Below are positions 1-6,178 of a DNA stretch of 9,446 bases, one piece after another. The notes below the pieces were generated by a model, which saw only the letters and a list, made by a program, of their open reading frames with translations, did no database searches and was not told the DNA's origin. Positions within the stretch are counted from its first letter, which is position 1. Every line of letters begins with the position of its first letter. Position numbers and translations under genes: made by a program. This stretch comes from an uncultured bacterium (GTDB lineage: Bacteria > Bacillota > Clostridia > Lachnospirales > Lachnospiraceae), in the NCBI GenBank assembly GCA_947086625.1, contig CAMTZV010000021.1, positions 1 through 9,446 on the forward strand, read 5' to 3'.

Positions 1-399
1 CCCTTTGCGGGGATGCGGGAGCTTTTGTGGCGCTTTCACGATGCGGGAGGGCACATCTGCGTATCCTCTCATTCCATGCGCGAAAATATCCTGCGGGACT
101 ACGCGCTGCACGGGTTTCCAACGCCGGAGCTCATCTTTGGCTGGGATCTGCCAAAGGAGCAGCGCAAGCCCTCGCCCTACGCGCTTTTTCAGATCATGGA
201 GCGGCTTCATCTTCCGCCGGAGGCACTCGTGATGGTGGATGACTTAAAGCCGGGCAAGGATATGGCGGACGCGGCGGGTGTGGATTTTATCGCGGCGGGC
301 TGGGCGCACCGGGTTCCGGAAATTTCGGACTTCATGCGGCGGGAGTGCCGGGCATACTGCGCGCACGTGGAGGACCTTGGGAGGTATCTTTTTTCATAA
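1..399 (+). CDS. HAD-superfamily hydrolase, C-terminal part (5' end outside window)
   Basis: The reading frame is open from base 1, so the first 132 residues seen are the C-terminal part of a longer protein; the internal ATG at 13 is not a credible start. Three HAD landmarks are visible: SSHS (motif II serine region), RKPSPYAL with the motif III lysine at 166-168, and VMVDDLKPGKDMADAAG with the motif IV Asp-Asp pair at 238-243. The nucleophile motif DxDxT must lie upstream of the window. Family knowledge: such proteins are cytoplasmic Mg-dependent phosphatases or phosphotransferases of the phosphoglycolate phosphatase/beta-phosphoglucomutase type, with the lysine and acidic pair placing the phosphoryl group and the metal. 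The substrate cannot be named from this part. The protein ends at TAA 397-399. No convincing terminator follows, but a new promoter lies 40 bases downstream. Confidence 0.85.
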   Translation, partial: PFAGMRELLWRFHDAGGHICVSSHSMRENILRDYALHGFPTPELIFGWDLPKEQRKPSPYALFQIMERLHLPPEALVMVDDLKPGKDMADAAGVDFIAAGWAHRVPEISDFMRRECRAYCAHVEDLGRYLFS

Positions 400-438
400 T
401 TTTTCTGTTTTTTGGCGGGGAAGCGGGTGAATTTTGAA

Positions 439-467
439 TTGTAATGCGACGAAAACTGTGTTAAAAT
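439..467 (+). promoter_or_regulatory. Sigma-A type promoter for the tautomerase operon
   Basis: A -35 like TTGTAA (439-444) is followed by a 17-base spacer and a -10 TAAAAT (462-467). A TGT immediately before the -10 gives an extended -10 element. The stretch is AT-rich between two GC-rich genes and ends 40 bases before the ATG at 508. It probably drives the tautomerase, the aldo/keto reductase and the kinase, because no comparable promoter is seen in the short gaps between those genes. Confidence 0.6.
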
Positions 468-507
468 ATATGCGATATGTTCACATTTTATTATGGAGGA
501 AAAACCA

Positions 508-852
508 ATGCCTTTTATCAATTCAAGAGTGAGTATCGCTATCAGCCCCGATCAGGAGCAGGAGATTAAAACCCGTCTGGGGCAGAGCATTTCGCTCATC
601 CCCGGAAAGAGCGAGCAGTGGCTGATGACGGGCTTTCAGGATAATTACCATTTGTATTTCAGAGGAAGAGGAGAGGAGCCGTGCGCCTTTGTCGAGGTGG
701 CGGTCTTCGGTGAGGAAAACCCGGCTGCGTTTGAAAAGCTGACCGGGGCGATTACCGATATTTTCTGCGACGTGCTGGGACTTTCGGCGGATCATATTTA
801 CGTGAAATATGAGGCCGTCGGCAGCTGGGGCTGGAACGGGGCAAACTTTTAG
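508..852 (+). CDS. MIF-like / phenylpyruvate tautomerase family protein
   Basis: This 114-residue protein resembles macrophage migration inhibitory factor (MIF) and is close to that family's length of about 115. The start is fixed by biology: ATG 508 is followed directly by proline (MPFINSRVS), and family members use this N-terminal proline, exposed after Met removal, as catalytic base. GGAGGA at 495-500 sits 7 bases upstream. An earlier in-frame ATG at 493 would bury the proline and overlap that site. Other matches to MIF are a GK pair corresponding to the active-site lysine region, a PCA segment in the middle, and the tail SWGWNGANF, equivalent to the human VGWN segment. The second cysteine of the CxxC redox motif of animal MIF is absent (CAFV). 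Family members tautomerise phenylpyruvate-type keto acids in the cytoplasm; the true substrate is unknown. The reductase starts 58 bases downstream, probably on the same transcript. Confidence 0.85.
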   Translation: MPFINSRVSIAISPDQEQEIKTRLGQSISLIPGKSEQWLMTGFQDNYHLYFRGRGEEPCAFVEVAVFGEENPAAFEKLTGAITDIFCDVLGLSADHIYVKYEAVGSWGWNGANF

Positions 853-910
853 ATAGCAGAGTGTCAGGCTTCACAAAACAGGCAGTGACGGCGGGAGGAG
901 AGAACGGAAT

Positions 911-1915
911 ATGAGAAACATCACACTTGGAAGCACGGGGATCACCGTTCCGCAAAACGGGTTCGGCGCGCTTCCGGTTCAGCGGGTGGATACGGATACG
1001 GCGGCAGCGATTCTGCGCCGCGCATACGAGGGAGGCATGCGCTTTTTTGACACGGCGCGCGCCTACTCCGACAGTGAGGAAAAAATCGGCGCGGCCTTCC
1101 ACGGCTTTGGAGCGCAGCGCGGGAGCGTATATATCGCGACGAAGACGACGGCAAAGACGCCGCAGGAGGTGCGGGAGCACTTTGCGGTCAGCCTGAAACA
1201 GATGGAGCTTGACTACGTTGACATTTATCAGTTCCACTGCGTGAATCAATGCTATCAGCCGGGGGACGGCACAGGCATGTACGAGTGTATGCAGGAGCTG
1301 AAGGAGGAGGGGAGGATCCGTCACATCGGCATCACGACGCACAAGCTGGGTATCGCAAAGGAGATCATTGCGTCGGGGCTTTACGAGACCCTGCAGTATC
1401 CGCTCAGCTACCTTTCCTCGGAGGAGGAGATCGGACTGGTAAAGGCGTGCCGGGAGAAGAACATGGGCTTTACAAATGCCGCGGCGGCGATGGCGTTTAT
1501 GCTTCAGTTTGACAACGTCATTCCGATCTGGGGCGTGCAGCGCATGTCGGAGCTTGAGGAGTGGCTGGCGTTTATGGAGAAGGAGCCGGTACTGGACGAT
1601 GCGCTGCGGGCGTTTATCGAGAAGGAGCGGACAGAGCTGACGGGTGAATTCTGCCGGGGCTGCGGGTATTGCATGCCCTGTCCGGCGGGGATTCTGATCA
1701 ATCAGTGCGCACGCATGTCGCTCATGCTGCGCCGTGCGCCGTCCGAGGCATGGCTGACGCCCGGGATGCAGGCGGAGATGAAAAAGATCGAGGGGTGTCT
1801 GGAATGCGGCGCCTGCAGGCAGAAGTGCCCGTATGAGCTGGACACGCCGAAGCTGTTAAAGAAGAACTATGAGGACTATCAGAAAATTTTGGCAGGAGAG
1901 ATTTCAGTCGGTTAA
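911..1915 (+). CDS. Aldo/keto reductase with C-terminal dicluster [4Fe-4S] ferredoxin module
   Basis: The protein has 334 residues, and GGGAGGAG sits about 10 bases before the ATG. The N-terminal two thirds is a (beta/alpha)8 aldo/keto reductase with the full catalytic set: D47 and Y52 in FFDTARAYSDSEEKIG, K78 in IATKTTA, H109 in YQFHCVN. The C-terminus carries eight cysteines in two groups, C248-x2-C251-x2-C254-x2-C257-P and C296-x2-C299-x2-C302-x3-C306-P, as expected for two [4Fe-4S] clusters. This arrangement matches the COG1453-type predicted oxidoreductases common in anaerobes. Family knowledge: the barrel reduces or oxidises carbonyl/alcohol groups with NAD(P)H; the clusters imply electron exchange with a ferredoxin or flavoprotein partner. 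The substrate is unknown. It lies between the tautomerase and a sensor kinase, 37 bases before the latter, and is very likely co-transcribed with both. Confidence 0.9.
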   Translation: MRNITLGSTGITVPQNGFGALPVQRVDTDTAAAILRRAYEGGMRFFDTARAYSDSEEKIGAAFHGFGAQRGSVYIATKTTAKTPQEVREHFAVSLKQMELDYVDIYQFHCVNQCYQPGDGTGMYECMQELKEEGRIRHIGITTHKLGIAKEIIASGLYETLQYPLSYLSSEEEIGLVKACREKNMGFTNAAAAMAFMLQFDNVIPIWGVQRMSELEEWLAFMEKEPVLDDALRAFIEKERTELTGEFCRGCGYCMPCPAGILINQCARMSLMLRRAPSEAWLTPGMQAEMKKIEGCLECGACRQKCPYELDTPKLLKKNYEDYQKILAGEISVG

Positions 1916-1952
1916 GGCTGATGCAGACCCGGGTGAAGGAGGATTTATACAT

Positions 1953-4514
1953 ATGGATAGCCAAAGTGGAGAGAGGAGCCGGACAAGCCGCTTTTTAGTT
2001 GCAAGCTTTTGTCTGCTTTTGCTGCTCAGCGCAGGGGCGTTTTTGTGCCTGGGCTATTATATGAGCAATATCAGTAAGGACGCCATCGACGAGGTCGGCG
2101 ACCTGTATATGACGGGCATTAACGAGCAGATCTCGTCGCATTTTGAGACGTTGATCAGTCTGAAGCTCGAGCAGGTGGAGACGGTGGTGGAGGTCGTCTC
2201 AAGTGACGTGGAAAACGCGGATGATCTGTACGATGAGCTGATCTACCGGGTGCATGTCAGAAATTTTGATTATCTGGCGCTCTGCGGGGAGGATCGTTCG
2301 ATGGAGATGCTCTACGGAGAAATGATCGAGCCGATCGATCCGGGCCCGTTTTTCGATTCGCTGGAAAACAATGAAAAGAAGGTTGCGGTGGGCGTGGATG
2401 CCGCAGGAAACAAGATCGTGCTTTTCGGTATCAACGCTGCCTACCCGATGAAAAACGGCGGGACATCCAGGGCACTGATTATGGCGCTGCCGTTCGACTA
2501 TATCAGCTCCAAGATGAGCGTTGAGAGCGACGACGCGCTCATGTACTCCTACATTATGCGGGAGGATGGCACCTTTATCGTAAACACGATGGAAGACAAC
2601 TATTCCGATTATTTCAGCAGCCTGTACGAGCGGTATCCGGACGATGATGTGAAGAAGATCGACAGCTATGTGGAGGCGCTTTCCGCGTCGATGCACACAA
2701 AGAAGGACTGTTCCATTATCCTGAACTTCGGCGGAAGCCGGCAGCAGATCTACTGCACGTCGCTGCCCTACTCGGAATGGCATCTTCTGACCGTGCTGCC
2801 CTTTGGCGCGCTGAACCGGACCGTGGAGGATTTGAACAGGGATCGGACGGTTGCGACAGTTGCCATGTGCGCGATTATATTTGCAGCGCTGCTGTTTATC
2901 TTCTGTGTGTACTTCAGAATGACGCGGCGGCAGATGGAGGAGCTTGACCTGGCGCGCAGGGATGCGTTAAAGGCAACGAAGGCGAAGAGCGAGTTCCTCT
3001 CGAACATGAGCCACGACATCCGCACGCCGATGAATGCGATCGTCGGCATGACTGCGATCGCCACCGCGCACATCGACGACAGGGAGCAGGTACAGAACTG
3101 CCTGAGGAAGATCGCGCTTTCGGGCAAGCATCTTCTGGGACTCATCAACGACGTGCTCGATATGTCAAAGATTGAGAGCGGAAAGATGACGCTCACGCCG
3201 GAGCTTGTGTCGCTGCGCGAAATTGTCGAGGGGATCGTCAGCATCGTGCAGACGCAGGTAAAGGCGAAGGGACAGAGCTTTAACGTGCACATCGATAATA
3301 TTGTCGCTGAGGATGTATTCTGCGACAGCGTGCGTTTAAACCAGGTGCTCATGAACCTGCTCTCCAACGCGGTGAAATATACGCAGGAGGGCGGTACGAT
3401 ACAGCTCTCGCTCTACCAGGCGGACGCTCCGGATGAAAAGGGAAGCGAGTATGTGCAGACGCACATCATTGTAAAGGACAACGGCATCGGCATGAGCGCC
3501 GAATTTCTGGAACACATTTTTGACTCGTACTCGCGCGCGGACAGCAAGCGCGTGCAGAAGACAGAAGGGGCGGGCCTTGGCATGGCGATTACGAAGTATA
3601 TCGTGGACGCGATGGAGGGCACGATGAATGTGGAGAGCGAGCCGCAGAAGGGTACCGAGTTCCACCTCATTTTAGATCTGGAAAAGGCAAGCGCAGAAAA
3701 TATGGATATGGTTTTGCCGCCGTGGAAGATGCTCGTGGTAGACGACGACGAGGTGCTCTGCCGCACGGCTGTCGATATGCTGGAATCCATCGGCGTGCAG
3801 TCGGACTGGACGCTCAGCGGCGAGAAGGCCATCGAGATGGTGAAAAAGCACCATGAGAGGCGGGACGATTATCAGATTGTTCTTCTGGACTGGAAGCTGC
3901 CGGATATGGACGGTCTGCTCGTCGCGAAAAAGCTGCGCCGGATTGTGCCGGAGGATATGCCGCTTATTCTCATTTCCGCATACGACTGGAGCGAGTTTGA
4001 GGCGGAGGCGAGAGAGGCGGGCATCAACGGGTTTATCTCCAAGCCGCTCTTTAAGTCGACGCTGTTCTACGGGCTGCGCAAGCACATGGGCGTCGAGGAG
4101 GCCGAGGAGGAAGCGGATACAAACGTTGATCTGTCCGGGCACCGCATTTTAGTTGCCGAGGACAACGATCTCAACTGGGAGATTATCGAGGAGCTGCTGT
4201 CTGATATCGGTATGGAGCTGGAGTGGGCGGAGAACGGGAAAGTCTGCCTTGAGAAGTTCCAGGCGTCCGAGCCGGGCTATTACGAGGCGATCCTCATGGA
4301 TATCCGAATGCCGGTCATGAACGGCTACGAGGCGACGGAGGCGCTGCGCGCGCTCAGTCGTCCCGACGCACAGACGATCCCGATCATCGCGATGACGGCG
4401 GACGCTTTTTCGGAGGATATCCAGCACTGTCTGGAATGCGGTATGAACGCGCACACCGCTAAGCCGATCAATCTGAATGAGGTTGTAGCTCTGCTCAAGA
4501 AATACATGTTATAA
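1953..4514 (+). CDS. Membrane hybrid sensor histidine kinase (Cache-like sensor, HisKA, HATPase, REC-REC)
   Basis: The protein has 853 residues. ATG 1953 is chosen because GAAGGAGGA (1935-1943) sits 9 bases upstream; an ATG at 1869 in the same frame lies inside the reductase gene and lacks a ribosome-binding site. Order of parts: TM1 about 14-36; an extracytoplasmic region of about 260 residues looking like a double-Cache ligand-binding domain; TM2 about 300-321; HisKA with phospho-acceptor H354 in SNMSHDIRTPMNAI; ATPase domain with N-box N472, G1 DNGIG (509-513) and G2 GAGLG (539-543); receiver 1 with acidic cluster D597-D599, acceptor D646 and K697; receiver 2 with E736/D737, acceptor D783 and K837. 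All key catalytic residues are present. No HPt domain and no DNA-binding output follow receiver 2, so the phosphate must go to a separate HPt or response regulator, or the receivers gate the kinase. The ligand is unknown. Confidence 0.92.
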   Translation: MDSQSGERSRTSRFLVASFCLLLLLSAGAFLCLGYYMSNISKDAIDEVGDLYMTGINEQISSHFETLISLKLEQVETVVEVVSSDVENADDLYDELIYRVHVRNFDYLALCGEDRSMEMLYGEMIEPIDPGPFFDSLENNEKKVAVGVDAAGNKIVLFGINAAYPMKNGGTSRALIMALPFDYISSKMSVESDDALMYSYIMREDGTFIVNTMEDNYSDYFSSLYERYPDDDVKKIDSYVEALSASMHTKKDCSIILNFGGSRQQIYCTSLPYSEWHLLTVLPFGALNRTVEDLNRDRTVATVAMCAIIFAALLFIFCVYFRMTRRQMEELDLARRDALKATKAKSEFLSNMSHDIRTPMNAIVGMTAIATAHIDDREQVQNCLRKIALSGKHLLGLINDVLDMSKIESGKMTLTPELVSLREIVEGIVSIVQTQVKAKGQSFNVHIDNIVAEDVFCDSVRLNQVLMNLLSNAVKYTQEGGTIQLSLYQADAPDEKGSEYVQTHIIVKDNGIGMSAEFLEHIFDSYSRADSKRVQKTEGAGLGMAITKYIVDAMEGTMNVESEPQKGTEFHLILDLEKASAENMDMVLPPWKMLVVDDDEVLCRTAVDMLESIGVQSDWTLSGEKAIEMVKKHHERRDDYQIVLLDWKLPDMDGLLVAKKLRRIVPEDMPLILISAYDWSEFEAEAREAGINGFISKPLFKSTLFYGLRKHMGVEEAEEEADTNVDLSGHRILVAEDNDLNWEIIEELLSDIGMELEWAENGKVCLEKFQASEPGYYEAILMDIRMPVMNGYEATEALRALSRPDAQTIPIIAMTADAFSEDIQHCLECGMNAHTAKPINLNEVVALLKKYML

Positions 4515-4533
4515 AAATTAGGAGGATTGATAA

Positions 4534-4818
4534 ATGAGCGAAGATGTATTACGCAAAAGTGCAAATGATTTGATTTCCGTATTGCCTGCGTCGGATGTTC
4601 AGAAGGTTATTACGTTTGCACTGAATTTGCATAAAAATGAAAACAATCCTTATCGCCCCATTTCGGAAGAAGAGATGCTGAAGGATCTGGTAATTTCAAA
4701 GAGTCAGGCATCGGAAGGAAAAATTATGGATTTTGACACAGCGTTGCAACAATTAGACGAGGAACTTGTTATACAGAATAGAAGGAAACACGGTGTATGT
4801 AGATCGGATTTATCATGA
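4534..4818 (+). CDS. Antitoxin-like protein of a RelE/ParE-type module, with an abnormal C-terminus
   Basis: This small gene of 94 codons has a good GGAGG (4521-4525) 9 bases before its ATG, 19 bases after the kinase stop. Residues 1 to about 78 (from MSEDVLRKSANDLI through PYRPISEEEMLKDL to DFDTALQQLDEEL) resemble antitoxins that I recognise as partners of RelE/ParE-family toxins in Firmicutes; these usually end shortly after the DEEL segment. Here the frame continues with about 14 unrelated residues (QNRRKHGVCRSDLS) encoded by DNA that in another frame reads as the tail of a toxin. The gene is AT-richer than its neighbours, which suggests transfer. No separate promoter is evident, so it probably rides on the operon transcript. 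It may still be made, either as an orphan antitoxin or as a decaying remnant. Family assignment is from memory of the sequence pattern, not from a search. Confidence 0.65.
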   Translation: MSEDVLRKSANDLISVLPASDVQKVITFALNLHKNENNPYRPISEEEMLKDLVISKSQASEGKIMDFDTALQQLDEELVIQNRRKHGVCRSDLS

Positions 4819-4852
4819 ACTTCAGGATTATGAAAATAACTTTAATTACAAA
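4772..4852 (+). pseudogene. C-terminal remnant of a RelE/ParE-family toxin gene
   Basis: In the frame one step from the antitoxin, bases 4772-4852 read YRIEGNTVYVDRIYHELQDY followed by ENNFNYK. The pattern YRIEG-x-TVYVDRIYH is typical of the last beta strands of RelE/ParE toxins, with the arginine and tyrosine near the end of the mRNA-interferase fold. No start codon with a ribosome-binding site precedes it, and the roughly 70-80 residues expected upstream are missing. The antitoxin coding sequence occupies the DNA immediately before it. The remnant frame stays open through the terminator hairpin to TAA 4928-4930, so even its natural stop seems altered. The simplest reading is one internal deletion, with a junction near 4764-4772, fusing antitoxin 3' end to toxin 3' end. 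Confidence 0.6.
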
Positions 4853-4853
4853 G

Positions 4854-4880
4854 AGGACTGCCCGTCGGGCAGTCCTTTTT
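4854..4880. terminator. Strong intrinsic terminator, probably bidirectional
   Basis: A perfect 10-base-pair stem AGGACTGCCC (4854-4863) / GGGCAGTCCT (4867-4876) with a GTC loop is followed on the + strand by TTTT (4877-4880). It ends the tautomerase-to-antitoxin operon. The convergent membrane-protein gene stops at 4897, and on the - strand the hairpin is followed by CTTTGTAATT, a weaker U-rich tract, so it may serve both directions. Confidence 0.85.
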
Positions 4881-4896
4881 GTACGGGTTTTATCAA

Positions 4897-5943
4897 TTAC
4901 ATCTCTGCCCGTGCAGCCGCGTCCTGGTAATATTTGAAATCGGTAAAGACCTCGCCCGTGTAGGGGTTCGTCCGGGTCTTCTTCGACTTGTAGATGATGT
5001 ATGCAAGCGCGATGATGTTTGTGATCAGTGCGATCAGGCTGACAACGGTCATCATAGTGGGGTTCGCGTTTGCACTGCCGCCCGCCTCAATGCCGTTTAA
5101 GGTGCCGTCCGCGTACAAAACCGGAAGCGTCGCCCACGGGAAGAAGCTCTCGCCGGTGGACATCGTCTCCTGGAACAGCGGAAATACCTGCGCAAACATA
5201 CACCAGATGCACAGCGTGTTGGCGCGGTTCATAATCCAGCCGCCCTTGTTCCACAAAAGCGCCGCGATCGTGGGAGCCAGCAGCAGTGCGATGCCGCAGA
5301 ACCACGCGTGCGTCGGCAGGCAGTTATAGGTGTAGGCAAAGTTCCAGATGTCATAGACCACGATGTACACCCAGGTCATATCGGGCCAGATCATGTCCTT
5401 TTTGTCTTTGGACGAGTACACCGCCCACCAGCCGGTCATACAGAAAATGTTGATGATGCCGGCGATGCCGTTGAATACGTTGTGCCAGCCGCCGTAGAGC
5501 CATACGTCCTCGCTGGAGAGCCACCACTGATGCCAGCCCTTAAAGGCGGACTCGAAATCGCTGACGACAGCGATCATGATGTTGATGGCGACGATGACGA
5601 AGGGGTACGCCTTAAACCAGTGGGTTTTTCCGATGCCCCAGTCGTACTTGATCATCATGAAGCCGATGCAGCCCGCAAGCGCCGCGTAGAGCTTCGCGTA
5701 GTGGAACCAGCCGTTCATGTACAGATAGGTCTGGTTTTCCAACGCCCAGGATGCGCCGGATGCGGCGCTAAAGGCGATCGCGATAAAATAGACGGTCAGT
5801 GCGATGGGGATCGCCCCGAACATGATAAGCCCTCCGGCCTTTGTCCTTCGGGCAAACTCGTTCAGCAGGATCAGCCCGAGCAAAACGCCGAGCATGGCGA
5901 TCCATTGTGCGACGGCATTGCCGCCGTAAACGTGAAACAGCAT
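4897..5943 (-). CDS. Tryptophan-rich polytopic membrane protein, DUF5692-like, function unknown
   Basis: The protein has 348 residues and begins MLFHVYGGNAVAQWIAM. The start at 5943 is chosen because AAGGAGG lies 8 bases upstream; the longer frame beginning at 6012 would start inside the -35 element. About nine hydrophobic segments are visible, near residues 10-28, 38-60, 80-98, 111-128, 155-176, 189-206, 212-231, 240-258 and 297-318, with a charged cytoplasmic-looking tail (KSKKTRTNPYTGEVF). It has about 20 tryptophans, many near segment ends (WHQWW, GWWAVY, WVYIVVYDIW), which is high. I associate it from memory with the uncharacterised DUF5692 family of clostridia; this was not searched. 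No transporter signature, ATPase or redox motif is visible. It is monocistronic with its own promoter and converges on the kinase operon. Confidence 0.85.
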   Translation of the reverse strand: MLFHVYGGNAVAQWIAMLGVLLGLILLNEFARRTKAGGLIMFGAIPIALTVYFIAIAFSAASGASWALENQTYLYMNGWFHYAKLYAALAGCIGFMMIKYDWGIGKTHWFKAYPFVIVAINIMIAVVSDFESAFKGWHQWWLSSEDVWLYGGWHNVFNGIAGIINIFCMTGWWAVYSSKDKKDMIWPDMTWVYIVVYDIWNFAYTYNCLPTHAWFCGIALLLAPTIAALLWNKGGWIMNRANTLCIWCMFAQVFPLFQETMSTGESFFPWATLPVLYADGTLNGIEAGGSANANPTMMTVVSLIALITNIIALAYIIYKSKKTRTNPYTGEVFTDFKYYQDAAARAEM

Positions 5944-5983
5944 AACATTTTCCTCCTTAAACACTTCAAAATGATTTAAGGAT

Positions 5984-6012
5984 ATTATAACCCCAAACGC
6001 GCCCGGCTTCAA
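5984..6012 (-). promoter_or_regulatory. Sigma-A type promoter of the membrane-protein gene
   Basis: Read on the - strand, TTGAAG (6012-6007) and a perfect TATAAT (5989-5984) are separated by exactly 17 bases. The -10 is about 40 bases before the ATG at 5943, leaving a leader of roughly 35 bases. This placement rules out the upstream in-frame ATG at 6012 as the translation start. Confidence 0.8.
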
Positions 6013-6072
6013 TTAGACATTTTCTTCGCTTTGTCCAAGGGAGCGGCGTGAGTTACTTTTCACACCCGCGCC

Positions 6073-6113
6073 ACGCAGAGTCCGCCCCAGCGAAGCGAGG
6101 GCGTTTACTGCGT
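6073..6113. repeat. Compound hairpin in the 235-base noncoding stretch between membrane-protein and flagellin genes
   Basis: Outer arms ACGCAG (6073-6078) and CTGCGT (6108-6113) enclose inner arms CGCCC (6083-6087) and GGGCG (6099-6103) and a self-complementary centre around GCGAAGC. There is no T-tract on either side, so it is not a classical terminator, although it lies downstream of the flagellin stop. The motif CCAAGGG occurs twice nearby (6036-6042 and 6115-6121, the latter as CCAAGGGG). The rest of 5944-6178 holds the membrane-protein promoter and nothing else that I recognise. It could be a dispersed intergenic repeat or an mRNA-stabilising 3' structure. Confidence 0.45.
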
Positions 6114-6178
6114 ACCCAAGGGGCATGCTATGGCTGCGGGAGAACATGATTCAGGTTGCAGTTTGGACTTCGCGAATC

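Noticed and set aside
371..415. Possible terminator after the HAD gene (ACCT-TGGG-AGGT then T-rich DNA)
   Set aside because: The stem is only 4 base pairs and lies within the coding end; too weak to call.
493..507. Upstream ATG at 493 as start of the tautomerase
   Set aside because: It overlaps the GGAGGA ribosome-binding site and would bury the catalytic N-terminal proline that follows ATG 508.
1869..1952. Upstream ATG at 1869 as start of the hybrid kinase
   Set aside because: It lies inside the reductase gene and lacks a ribosome-binding site; ATG 1953 has GAAGGAGGA at good spacing just before TM1.
2199..4454. Several 100-200 codon - strand frames under the hybrid kinase
   Set aside because: All are shadows of the kinase codon pattern, without ribosome-binding sites or recognisable domains.
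4482..4514. Separate promoter for the antitoxin (TTGTAG and TATAAA)
   Set aside because: The spacer is about 21 bases, outside the usual range, and the sequence is inside the kinase coding end.
5308..5979. 223-codon open frame on the + strand
   Set aside because: It is antisense to the membrane-protein gene, has no ribosome-binding site, and has a low-complexity Asp/His/Val-rich product.
5944..6012. Longer start at 6012 for the membrane protein
   Set aside because: It falls in the -35 element of a clear promoter, and ATG 5943 has AAGGAGG upstream.
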